Origin: an uncultured Ruminococcus sp.
Lineage (GTDB): Bacteria > Bacillota > Clostridia > Oscillospirales > Ruminococcaceae
NCBI GenBank assembly: GCA_946540705.1
Contig: CAMNJD010000531.1
Span: 1-24,579 of the forward strand
Direction of reading: 5' to 3'
Length of the DNA stretch: 24,579 nt
Part shown: piece after piece, positions 5,954-13,533 of the stretch
Layout: each line of letters opens with the position of its first letter
How positions within the stretch are numbered: the stretch's first letter is position 1
The notes under the pieces: generated by a model
Told to the model about the DNA's origin: nothing
The model's database searches: none
What the model saw: the letters and a program-made list of their open reading frames with translations, nothing else
Made by a program: the position numbers and the translations under genes

Positions 5954-8035
5954 ATGTCAGAACTCGTGATCGTTGAGTCGCCTGCAAAGGCAAAAACCAT
6001 TCAGAAATATCTCGGCACAGGCTTTGAGGTCGTTGCCTCTATGGGTCATGTGCGCGATCTGCCGAAATCCAAGCTCAGCGTGGATATTGAGCACGATTTT
6101 CAGCCGACCTATATCGAGATGAAGGGCAAAGAGGATGTCATCAAGGACCTGAAAAAGCGCGCCTCCAAGAGCAGCCGCGTCTGGCTCGCAACGGACCCGG
6201 ACCGCGAGGGTGAAGCGATCTCCTGGCATCTGGCACAGCTTCTGGGGCTGGATATCGAGCAGAATAACCGCGTCGAGTTCAATGAGATCACCAAGACCGG
6301 TGTGCAGGCGGGCATGTCGCATCCGCATAAGATCGACCTCGATCTTGTCGATGCACAGCAGGCTCGGCGCATTCTCGACCGCATTGTCGGCTATCAGCTC
6401 AGCCCGTTCCTCTGGCGAAAAATCCGCAGGGGTCTTTCTGCGGGCAGAGTGCAGTCGGTCGCGGTGCGGCTGGTCGTGGACAGAGAAAACGAGATCCGCG
6501 CATTCAAGCCGCGTGAATACTGGACGATCGACGCGAAAATGACTGCGAAGTCCTCCCGCAAGATCTTTTCGGCGCATCTTGCCGAGATCGGCGGAAAAAA
6601 GGCGGAGCTCGCCTCGGGTGAGGAGGCGGACAAGATTCTGCACGAGCTCGAGGGCGCGGATTTCACCGTGAAATCCGTGAAAAAGCGCGTCACCAGCCGT
6701 CAGCCGGCACCGCCGTTCATCACCTCGACCCTCCAGCAGGAGGCCTCCCGCAGAATGGGCTTCCAGGCACGCCGTACCATGAAGGCCGCGCAGGAGCTGT
6801 ACGAAGGCGTGGAGGTTCCCGAGCTCGGCGCCGTCGGTCTGATCACCTATATGAGAACGGACTCGCTCCGTATTTCCGACGAGGCAAAGGCGGCTGCGGC
6901 GGACTTTATCCGCGACAACTACGGCAAGCAGTATCTGCCTGCTGCGCCGCGGAGTTTCAAGACCAAAAAGGGTGCGCAGGACGCGCATGAGGCGATCCGC
7001 CCGACCATGCCGAACCTCACGCCTGACCGCGTCAAGGACAGCCTCACCGCCGATCAGTACAAGCTCTATAAGCTGATCTGGGAGCGGTTCATCGCAAGCC
7101 AGATGGCAAACTGCCAGCTCGATACCGTTTCTGCGGATATCGCCGCGGGAAACTGCATTTTCCGTGCATCGGGCTACAGTGTCAAATTCGAGGGCTTTAC
7201 ACGCCTGTATGTTGAGGCAAAGGACGGCGCGCAGAACGATGAGGACAACAAGGAGCTGCCGCCGCTCTCCGAGGGCGATCCGCTGAAGATCAAGTCGATC
7301 GGCGGCAACCAGCACTTCACGCAGCCGCCCTCCCGCTATACGGAGGCATCGCTTATCAAGGCGCTCGAGGAGAACGGCATCGGCAGACCGAGTACCTATG
7401 CGGCAACGGTCGGCACGATCCTCTCGCGGATGTACGTTGAGCGCGACGGCAAGCAGCTTCGCCCGACCTCGCTCGGTGAGGTCACGACCGCACTGATGAA
7501 GGATCACTTCAAACAGATCGTCGATGTCAAATTCACCGCCGAAATGGAGAGCGATCTCGACGGCGTCGAGCAGGGCAAAATCGACTGGGTCGAGTCTCTG
7601 CGGAAATTCTATGACAGCTTCGAGAAAACACTCAGCGAGGCCGAAAAAGCAATGGACGGCAAACGCATGCGCGTGCCGGACGAGGAGACTGACGAGGTCT
7701 GCGAGCTCTGCGGCAAGCCGATGGTCATTAAGATCGGCAGATTCGGCAAGTTCCTTGCCTGCTCCGGATTCCCGGACTGCCGCAATACCAAGAAGATCGT
7801 CACGCCGACAAAGGGCTTCTGCCCGCTCTGCGGCAAGAAGATCATTCTCAAAAAGTCGAAAAAGGGGCGCAGCTTCTATGGCTGTGAGGGATACCCTGAG
7901 TGCAACTTTATGACCTGGAGCACACCGGTCGAGGACCGCTGCCCCAAGTGCAATAACACGCTGTTCAAGAAGGGCGGCAGAGCCGGCAAGCTGGTCTGCG
8001 AAAAGCCCGGCTGCGGCTACGAAAGACCGCTGTGA
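5954..8035 (+). CDS. topA: DNA topoisomerase I (type IA)
   Basis: Relaxes negative supercoils by cutting one strand through a tyrosine-DNA link. The Toprim domain starts at once (VIVESPAKAKTIQKYLG) and holds the metal-binding DPDREGEAISWHL. The active-site tyrosine is Y299 in LITYMRTDSLRIS. Later blocks include GAQDAHEAIRPT, GIGRPSTYAATVGTI and FTAEMESDLDGVEQG. From residue 583 there are three four-Cys zinc-ribbon repeats (CELCGK...CSGFPDC, CPLCGK...CEGYPEC, CPKCNN...CEKPGC), which help single-strand DNA binding. The start is ATG 5954 with AAGGAAGG just upstream. The frame stays open upstream into dprA, but that extension (45 residues) does not look like the family. 693 residues is normal. 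The stop overlaps the trmFO start. Confidence 0.97.
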   Translation: MSELVIVESPAKAKTIQKYLGTGFEVVASMGHVRDLPKSKLSVDIEHDFQPTYIEMKGKEDVIKDLKKRASKSSRVWLATDPDREGEAISWHLAQLLGLDIEQNNRVEFNEITKTGVQAGMSHPHKIDLDLVDAQQARRILDRIVGYQLSPFLWRKIRRGLSAGRVQSVAVRLVVDRENEIRAFKPREYWTIDAKMTAKSSRKIFSAHLAEIGGKKAELASGEEADKILHELEGADFTVKSVKKRVTSRQPAPPFITSTLQQEASRRMGFQARRTMKAAQELYEGVEVPELGAVGLITYMRTDSLRISDEAKAAAADFIRDNYGKQYLPAAPRSFKTKKGAQDAHEAIRPTMPNLTPDRVKDSLTADQYKLYKLIWERFIASQMANCQLDTVSADIAAGNCIFRASGYSVKFEGFTRLYVEAKDGAQNDEDNKELPPLSEGDPLKIKSIGGNQHFTQPPSRYTEASLIKALEENGIGRPSTYAATVGTILSRMYVERDGKQLRPTSLGEVTTALMKDHFKQIVDVKFTAEMESDLDGVEQGKIDWVESLRKFYDSFEKTLSEAEKAMDGKRMRVPDEETDEVCELCGKPMVIKIGRFGKFLACSGFPDCRNTKKIVTPTKGFCPLCGKKIILKKSKKGRSFYGCEGYPECNFMTWSTPVEDRCPKCNNTLFKKGGRAGKLVCEKPGCGYERPL

Positions 8036-9348
8036 GCGGCGTTACGGTTGTCGGCGCGGGCATGGCCGGCTGCGAGGCTGCATGGAGCATTGCCAATGCC
8101 GGAATCCCGGTCACACTCTGCGAAATGAAGCCGCAGAAGTATTCGCCCGCGCATCATTCCCCTGATTTTGCCGAGCTGGTCTGCTCGAATTCGCTGAAGG
8201 CGTCGCGGATTGACTCCGCGGCGGGGCTGCTCAAGGAGGAAATGCGCAGGCTCGGCTCCCTGCTGGTGCCCTGCGCAGAGGCATGCGCCGTTGAGGCGGG
8301 CGGTGCGCTCGCCGTTGACCGGCATGCATTCTCTCAGTGCGTCACGGAAAAGATCCGCGCACATGCGTGCATCACCGTGCAGGAGGGCGAGGTCACACAG
8401 ATTCCGGAGGGCGATGTCATCATCGCGACCGGGCCGCTGACCTCCGATGCGCTCCATGCGCCGATCGCGGAGCTGACCGGAAAATCGCTTTATTTCTACG
8501 ATGCAGCCGCACCGATCGTCACCGGCGAGAGTGTCTCGATGGACAGGGCGTTTTTTGCCTCGCGCTATGACAAGGGCACGGCAGATTATCTCAACTGCCC
8601 GATGACAAAGGAAGAATATCTCGCGTTTTATGACGCGCTGATTCATGCCGAATCGGCACCGCTGCACGATTTTGAGCGGGAGGGACTGCGTGTCTATGAG
8701 GGCTGCATGCCCGTCGAGGTGCTTGCAAAGCGCGGCGAGGACGCGATCCGCTACGGCATGATGAAGCCGGTCGGTCTGCATGACCCGCACACCGGACAGC
8801 GGCCGTATGCAGTCGTGCAGCTCCGCAAGGAAAACCGCGAGGGGACGCTCTGGAATCTTGTCGGGTTTCAGACAAACCTCAAATGGGGCGAGCAAAAGCG
8901 CGTGTTTTCGATGATTCCGGGGCTCGAACATGCGGAGTTTGTCCGCTACGGCGTCATGCACCGGAACAGCTTTCTTGATTCGCCCCGGCTGCTCGACAAG
9001 ACCTATGCGCTCAGAAAAGAACCGCGCATCCGCTTTGCCGGACAGATGACCGGTGTTGAGGGCTATATGGAATCAGCCGGAAGCGGCATTCTTGCGGGGC
9101 TGAACACTGTCCGTGCGATCCGCGGGGAGAAGCCGCTGATCTTGCCGCCGGAGACGATGCTCGGTGCGCTGACGAGCTACATCACTGACCCCTACAATCA
9201 GAATTTGCAGCCGATGGGCGCCAATATGGGCATCCTGCCGATGCCGGAGGGAACATTCCGCGGAAAGGACGGCAAGCAGCGGAAATATCAGGCATATGCC
9301 GACCGGGCGCTCGCCGCACTCGATGCCGTGCTGCACGGCGCGGAATGA
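8032..9348 (+). CDS. trmFO: methylenetetrahydrofolate-tRNA-(uracil-5-)-methyltransferase TrmFO
   Basis: A flavoenzyme that makes ribothymidine at position 54 of the tRNA T-loop, using methylenetetrahydrofolate rather than S-adenosylmethionine. The FAD-binding Rossmann motif GAGMAGCEAAW lies at the N-terminus. The family's conserved Cys residues are in CSNSLKASRID (C51) and GCMPVEVLA (C225), matching the two cysteines important in the Bacillus enzyme. Other family blocks are PMTKEEY, GLHDPHTGQRPYAVVQLR, NLVGFQTNLKWGEQKRVF and GQMTGVEGYMESAGSGILAG. Length is 438 residues. The GTG start at 8032 overlaps the topA stop by 4 nt (GTGA), which suggests translational coupling. dprA-topA-trmFO is a conserved Firmicute order. 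Confidence 0.97.
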   Translation: MSGVTVVGAGMAGCEAAWSIANAGIPVTLCEMKPQKYSPAHHSPDFAELVCSNSLKASRIDSAAGLLKEEMRRLGSLLVPCAEACAVEAGGALAVDRHAFSQCVTEKIRAHACITVQEGEVTQIPEGDVIIATGPLTSDALHAPIAELTGKSLYFYDAAAPIVTGESVSMDRAFFASRYDKGTADYLNCPMTKEEYLAFYDALIHAESAPLHDFEREGLRVYEGCMPVEVLAKRGEDAIRYGMMKPVGLHDPHTGQRPYAVVQLRKENREGTLWNLVGFQTNLKWGEQKRVFSMIPGLEHAEFVRYGVMHRNSFLDSPRLLDKTYALRKEPRIRFAGQMTGVEGYMESAGSGILAGLNTVRAIRGEKPLILPPETMLGALTSYITDPYNQNLQPMGANMGILPMPEGTFRGKDGKQRKYQAYADRALAALDAVLHGAE

Positions 9349-9410
9349 CCGGCGCAGCAGCCTGTTTATCCCGATGACAGGAATCTACAGATGAAAATGG
9401 GAGAATCAAA

Positions 9411-10424
9411 ATGCGTATTATTTTAGATGCAATGGGCGGCGACAATGCACCGCAGGCACCGCTTCAGGGCGCAGCCAGAGCGGTAAAGGAGCTCGGCGTC
9501 GAGGTGACGCTTTGCGGTGACGAGGCGAAGATCAAGGCCGCTGCCGAAGCGGACGGAATCCCGCTTTCCGGTATCCGCATCCTCCATACCGAGGAGATCA
9601 TCACCATGGAGGATCAGCCGACTGATATTACAAAGTCCAAGAAGCATTCCTCGATGGCGCTCGGCCTGGAAGCCCTCAAGAATGATGAGGGCGATGCCTT
9701 TGTGTCTGCCGGAAATTCCGGCGCACTGCTCGTCGGTGCGACGATGATCCCGCGCCGGATCAAGGGCATCAAGCGTGCGGCAATGGCACCGATCCTGCCG
9801 ACCGCCGGCGGGCATGCCATGCTGATGGACGGCGGTGCAAACGTGGAGTGCAGACCCGAAATGCTGGAGCAGTTCGGCATTATGGGCAGCATCTACATGG
9901 AAAAGGTCATGGGCGTGCAGAACCCGAGAGTTGCGCTCATCAACAACGGCTCGGAGGAATGCAAGGGCAGAGAGCTTGAACAGGAGAGCTACGCGCTGCT
10001 GCAAAAGGCAGATGTCAACTTCATCGGCAATATCGAGGGCAGAGAGATCCCGTCCGGCATTGCGGACGTGCTCGTCACGGACGGCTTTACCGGCAATATC
10101 GTCCTGAAGCTCTATGAGGGCCTGGGCAAGTTCTTTGCCTCGAAAATGAAGGAGATGTTCTCCGGCGCCGGCAAGATCGGCGCACTGTTCATGATGGACA
10201 AGCTCAGCGCGGTCAAGGATACCTTTGACTATAAAAAGGTCGGCGGTGCGGTGCTGCTCGGCATTGCAAAGCCGGTCATCAAGGCGCACGGCAGCTCCGA
10301 CGGCGAGGCCTTCTTCCATGCAATCCGGCAGGCGAAAAACTGCGTGGACGGCCATGTCTGCGGGACGATCACCGAGGCGCTTGCTGCCAGAAAGGCCGCC
10401 GCACAGGAGAACGCAGAATCATAA
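9411..10424 (+). CDS. plsX: phosphate acyltransferase PlsX
   Basis: Makes acyl-phosphate from acyl-ACP, the first step of the PlsX/PlsY/PlsC route to phosphatidic acid. It is a peripheral membrane enzyme. It opens with RIILDAMGGDNAPQAPL, the family start signature, and has IITMEDQPTDITKSKKHSSM, SAGNSGALLVGATM, LMDGGANVECRPEML, ALINNGSEECKGRELEQES, VTDGFTGNIVLKLYEGLG and GGAVLLGIAKPVIKAHGSSD. Its 337 residues are normal. ATG 9411 has GGGAG 10 nt upstream. In many Firmicutes plsX is followed by acpP and rnc; here rnc follows at 20 nt with no acyl carrier protein gene between, so the ACP partner must be elsewhere. Confidence 0.97.
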   Translation: MRIILDAMGGDNAPQAPLQGAARAVKELGVEVTLCGDEAKIKAAAEADGIPLSGIRILHTEEIITMEDQPTDITKSKKHSSMALGLEALKNDEGDAFVSAGNSGALLVGATMIPRRIKGIKRAAMAPILPTAGGHAMLMDGGANVECRPEMLEQFGIMGSIYMEKVMGVQNPRVALINNGSEECKGRELEQESYALLQKADVNFIGNIEGREIPSGIADVLVTDGFTGNIVLKLYEGLGKFFASKMKEMFSGAGKIGALFMMDKLSAVKDTFDYKKVGGAVLLGIAKPVIKAHGSSDGEAFFHAIRQAKNCVDGHVCGTITEALAARKAAAQENAES

Positions 10425-10444
10425 TCCGGAGGTATCGCACAGCT

Positions 10445-11143
10445 ATGCAATCAAAACCGCAGACAGAGCTTGAGCAGGTCATCGGATATCAGTTCCGCGA
10501 CCCCGCACTGCTCACGGAGGCGCTCTGTCATTCATCCTATGCAAACGAAAAACGCACGCTCCGCTGCAATGAGCGGCTGGAATTTCTCGGCGACAGCGTC
10601 CTTTCGATCGTCGTGTCCAATCATCTGTTCCGGAACTGTACTCATCTGCCGGAGGGCGAGCTGACGAAGATCAGAGCATCGCTGGTCTGTGAGAAATCGC
10701 TGTTTGAGTGGGCGAAGCGCATCGGGCTCGGCGACTATCTGCTGCTGGGACACGGTGAGGATCAGTCCGGCGGAAGAAAGCGTCCGTCGATCCTCTCCGA
10801 TGCCTTTGAGGCGGTCATCGCCGCGATGTTTTTAGACGGCGGCATGGATGCCGTTACGCCCTATATTCTCCGCTTTCTGCCGGAGCATTTCGACCGCCCG
10901 TCTGAGGCGTTTCACGATTACAAGACCGCTTTGCAGGAGGTCATCCAGCAGAATCCGGAGGAGCATGTCGAGTATGTGCTTGTCGGGGAGGACGGCCCTG
11001 ACCATGCCAAGCAGTTCCATATGGAGGTGCGCCTGAATTCCAATGTCATCGGCAGAGGCGCAGGGCGCTCCAAGAAGATCGCGGAGCAGATGGCCGCAAA
11101 GGAAGCGCTCATGCTCATGGGCGAGATCGGCACCAAAGCCTGA
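10445..11143 (+). CDS. rnc: ribonuclease III
   Basis: Cuts double-stranded RNA, including rRNA precursors. The catalytic domain (about 8-145) holds the signature ERLEFLGDSVLS with acidic residues E46 and D50, and SDAFEAVIAAMFLDGG with D119 and E122, the expected metal ligands. The double-stranded RNA-binding domain follows (about 155-230): DYKTALQEVIQ, then GRGAGRSKKIAEQMAAKEAL. 232 residues is the usual length. The start is ATG 10445; CGGAGGT at about 10427-10433 is somewhat far from it (11 nt), but no better start is near. It follows plsX closely and probably shares its transcript. Confidence 0.97.
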   Translation: MQSKPQTELEQVIGYQFRDPALLTEALCHSSYANEKRTLRCNERLEFLGDSVLSIVVSNHLFRNCTHLPEGELTKIRASLVCEKSLFEWAKRIGLGDYLLLGHGEDQSGGRKRPSILSDAFEAVIAAMFLDGGMDAVTPYILRFLPEHFDRPSEAFHDYKTALQEVIQQNPEEHVEYVLVGEDGPDHAKQFHMEVRLNSNVIGRGAGRSKKIAEQMAAKEALMLMGEIGTKA

Positions 11144-11166
11144 CCGAAACCGAACGGAGGCCGGAT

Positions 11167-11922
11167 ATGAAAAAAAAGATTCTCGCGGCCTGCATTGCGG
11201 GCGGCGTACTGCTCGCGGCAGGCGGATGCATCTTTGCATTCGTGCCGGGGCTGTTTACCTACCTGCATGTGAAGATCAAATATGACAATATCGACCGGAC
11301 GATCCCGCAGTTTGAGCGGGTCAGCGTGCCGGAGAAATTCGTACAGTATTCCGTGCAGGGGCTGACGCTTTCGGTGCCGGACAGCTATGTGCCGACCGAT
11401 ACCGGCCACGGCTTTGCGGGCAGCGACGGCAAGCCCAGAGTGCTGATCATGCGCTCCGACAAGCTGGAAACTGCTGCACTGCTTTCAGAATACGGCGCAG
11501 ACACAGACGGTCTCTACGATACCAAACAGTTTTCCGATGCGGAGTACCGGCATTATTTTGAGACTGTCGGTGCGCCGGTGCCGAGCGATGCCGATGCGCG
11601 GACAGACGACCTCTGGTACAGCAAGGGAACGCTTCAGGCGTCAGACTGCCTGAAGCTGCGCGGCACCGACCGCAGGATCTTTGCGGAATATGCACTGACC
11701 AAGGAGGAGTCGTGGAATATGGAGGAAACATGGTCGCTGCCGCTTTCCGGCGCGGTCTGCTATGTCTCCGAATCGACTGCTGCGCTGACTGCATCCATTG
11801 CGGGAAACACCGTCTGCATCTATCCCGATGACAGCAGAAGCGAGGAAATATCGGTCATTCTGCGCGTTCAGGATCCGCAGACCGCAAAGCAGATCATCAG
11901 CTCGATACAGCTTGCAACGTAA
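11167..11922 (+). CDS. membrane-anchored protein of unknown function
   Basis: I do not recognise a family. The first 11 residues are basic and hydrophobic (KKKILAACIAGG) and lead into a hydrophobic stretch to about residue 37, so the protein is anchored in the membrane or secreted. Cys-21 (LAAGGC) is a poor lipobox, because position -3 is Ala. The remaining 210 residues are soluble, mixed alpha/beta in look and contain several Tyr and Asp clusters. An unusually good site, CGGAGG, precedes ATG 11167. The downstream neighbour 20 nt away is a putative envelope esterase with a similar N-terminus, so the two probably form one transcript and act at the cell surface. Both sit between rnc and smc. 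The function is open. Confidence 0.75.
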   Translation: MKKKILAACIAGGVLLAAGGCIFAFVPGLFTYLHVKIKYDNIDRTIPQFERVSVPEKFVQYSVQGLTLSVPDSYVPTDTGHGFAGSDGKPRVLIMRSDKLETAALLSEYGADTDGLYDTKQFSDAEYRHYFETVGAPVPSDADARTDDLWYSKGTLQASDCLKLRGTDRRIFAEYALTKEESWNMEETWSLPLSGAVCYVSESTAALTASIAGNTVCIYPDDSRSEEISVILRVQDPQTAKQIISSIQLAT

Positions 11923-11942
11923 CACAATACAGGAGAATAATC

Positions 11943-13469
11943 ATGAAAAAATATACAGCATTTCTGACAGCATTTGTATGTCTGATGACTGCTGTATCCT
12001 GCGGCAAACAGCAGGATGATGCACAGCAGAGTGATGCCGGACAGAGCAGCGCGGTCATCGCGCTGACACCTGCCGAGCCGGCTGTGCTTACCAATAAAAT
12101 GACACAGCAGGAGCTTGACCGTGTAAACAAGCATGCCCTGACTTTGCTTGACGCGCCCTCTGAGCAGCACACGGTCAGCATGAAAATAACAACTGTGGAC
12201 CCGGAGGAGCAGCTTCGGTTTCTGGAGGAAATGAAGGCAAACGGCGAGATCCCGCAGAAGGATTATGATAAGGCACGCGCCGAGACAGAGGCGGCACGCG
12301 ATGCAGGTGAGCGGATTGAGTATCCGCTTTTTACCCTGATCGACGGCTGCTATTACAGCGGGTTCGTTCCGGATCTGGATTATGACGGCGGTGCGCTGAG
12401 CTATTCCGAAACTGTCGCGGACACGGACGAAAACGGCGAACCGATCCCCGATGGAAACGGCGGGTTTCTTTCTCACCTGGAAACCCGCGAGTTTGATAAC
12501 GCAGAGGAATACATTGGGTCGCTGGAAACAGAATCGCTGAAGAAACAGGCACGGATCGTCATAGATTCCATTCTGAACAAGACTTATCAGATCCTGCCGG
12601 AGGGAACGGTTGACATTGACAATATGCCGGCTGATTTCTGGCTGGATCCGCTGGACGATCAGCGGGGCGTGTGGGAGTATGACCGCGCAGCCGTGGAGGC
12701 GATCAAAGACAGCATTGACGAGTACAGCATCTATGACGAGGAAATGAAAACCGAATTTCTGGTGCATGTCACGCTGCCGCCGGACTATGATCCGGACAGG
12801 ACCTATCCGGTCATTCTGCTGACGGACGGTGTGTGGCGCTTCGGCAATGTGCCGGAACTGCGCAAATGCATGGAAAACGGCGAGGCGGCACCGGTGCTGC
12901 TGGCGACGCTCGGCTACAATTATCACATCGACGGAACGAATGAATATTTCCGCTTTACGCATCTGGTCGAGCAGCGCGATCTGCTGACCGATTTCATCAC
13001 GGACAATCTGATGCCGTATCTCTGTGAGCAGTATCACATCGACTGCGCAAATTCTACGCTCTACGGTCATTCTGACGGCGGTGTATTCGTACACAATGCG
13101 CTGTTTCATTCCGATCGGTATGAAAATCAGCCGTTCGGACGGTATCTGATCGGCAGTCCGGCGTTCTTCGGACTGTACGATGAAGACTCCGATGACCTCA
13201 GACCGGAGGAGATGCTGAAGGACTATGACTACTTCGAGCGGAATGACACGCTGAATAAGCGCGTCTGGCTGGTCGGCGGTGCGCAGGAGGATCCGGATTA
13301 CAAGGACCTCTACCGCGGGCATGACACCACGCTCGAAGGACTTGCACATCTGCGTGACCGGATTGATGCGCATTCCGACGACTATTTCTACAAGCTCTAT
13401 GAGTCGCATCATTACCAGTATATCCCCGAACTGCTGACAGAGTATCTCAAGGCAGAATATCCCGCGTAA
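11943..13469 (+). CDS. putative lipoprotein esterase (alpha/beta hydrolase, enterochelin-esterase/PF00756 type)
   Basis: Residues 1-19 form a signal peptide ending in TAVSC, a weak lipobox that would leave Cys-20 lipidated. Residues about 25-260 are a region I do not recognise, rich in Glu and Asp. The C-terminal half (about 270-508) resembles the esterase-D family: FLVHVTLPPDYDPDRTYPVI, then GHSDGG around the nucleophile Ser-377, RYLIGSPAFF, and a likely catalytic His in ESHHYQY (H489 or H490). The acidic member of the triad is probably in the AQEDPDYKD region. The substrate is unknown: acetylated or feruloylated polysaccharide, a siderophore and a peptide ester are all possible. It is 20 nt after the upstream membrane protein gene. 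Confidence 0.75.
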   Translation: MKKYTAFLTAFVCLMTAVSCGKQQDDAQQSDAGQSSAVIALTPAEPAVLTNKMTQQELDRVNKHALTLLDAPSEQHTVSMKITTVDPEEQLRFLEEMKANGEIPQKDYDKARAETEAARDAGERIEYPLFTLIDGCYYSGFVPDLDYDGGALSYSETVADTDENGEPIPDGNGGFLSHLETREFDNAEEYIGSLETESLKKQARIVIDSILNKTYQILPEGTVDIDNMPADFWLDPLDDQRGVWEYDRAAVEAIKDSIDEYSIYDEEMKTEFLVHVTLPPDYDPDRTYPVILLTDGVWRFGNVPELRKCMENGEAAPVLLATLGYNYHIDGTNEYFRFTHLVEQRDLLTDFITDNLMPYLCEQYHIDCANSTLYGHSDGGVFVHNALFHSDRYENQPFGRYLIGSPAFFGLYDEDSDDLRPEEMLKDYDYFERNDTLNKRVWLVGGAQEDPDYKDLYRGHDTTLEGLAHLRDRIDAHSDDYFYKLYESHHYQYIPELLTEYLKAEYPA

Positions 13470-13533
13470 AGAGAACTCTGCGCAGCGCACCTGAGAATGC
13501 GGGCGGTTTGTCCGCAGGGAGGATCCTTTTTAC

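Noticed and set aside
5957..7507. 516-residue open frame on the minus strand
   Set aside because: It lies wholly opposite topA, whose motifs are complete. The frame is open because of GC-rich codon bias, has no ribosome binding site and resembles no family.
11868..13490. 540-residue open frame on the minus strand
   Set aside because: It is opposite the putative esterase and its flanks, with low-complexity hydrophobic composition. The + strand gene has a signal peptide, a GHSDGG motif and a good start.
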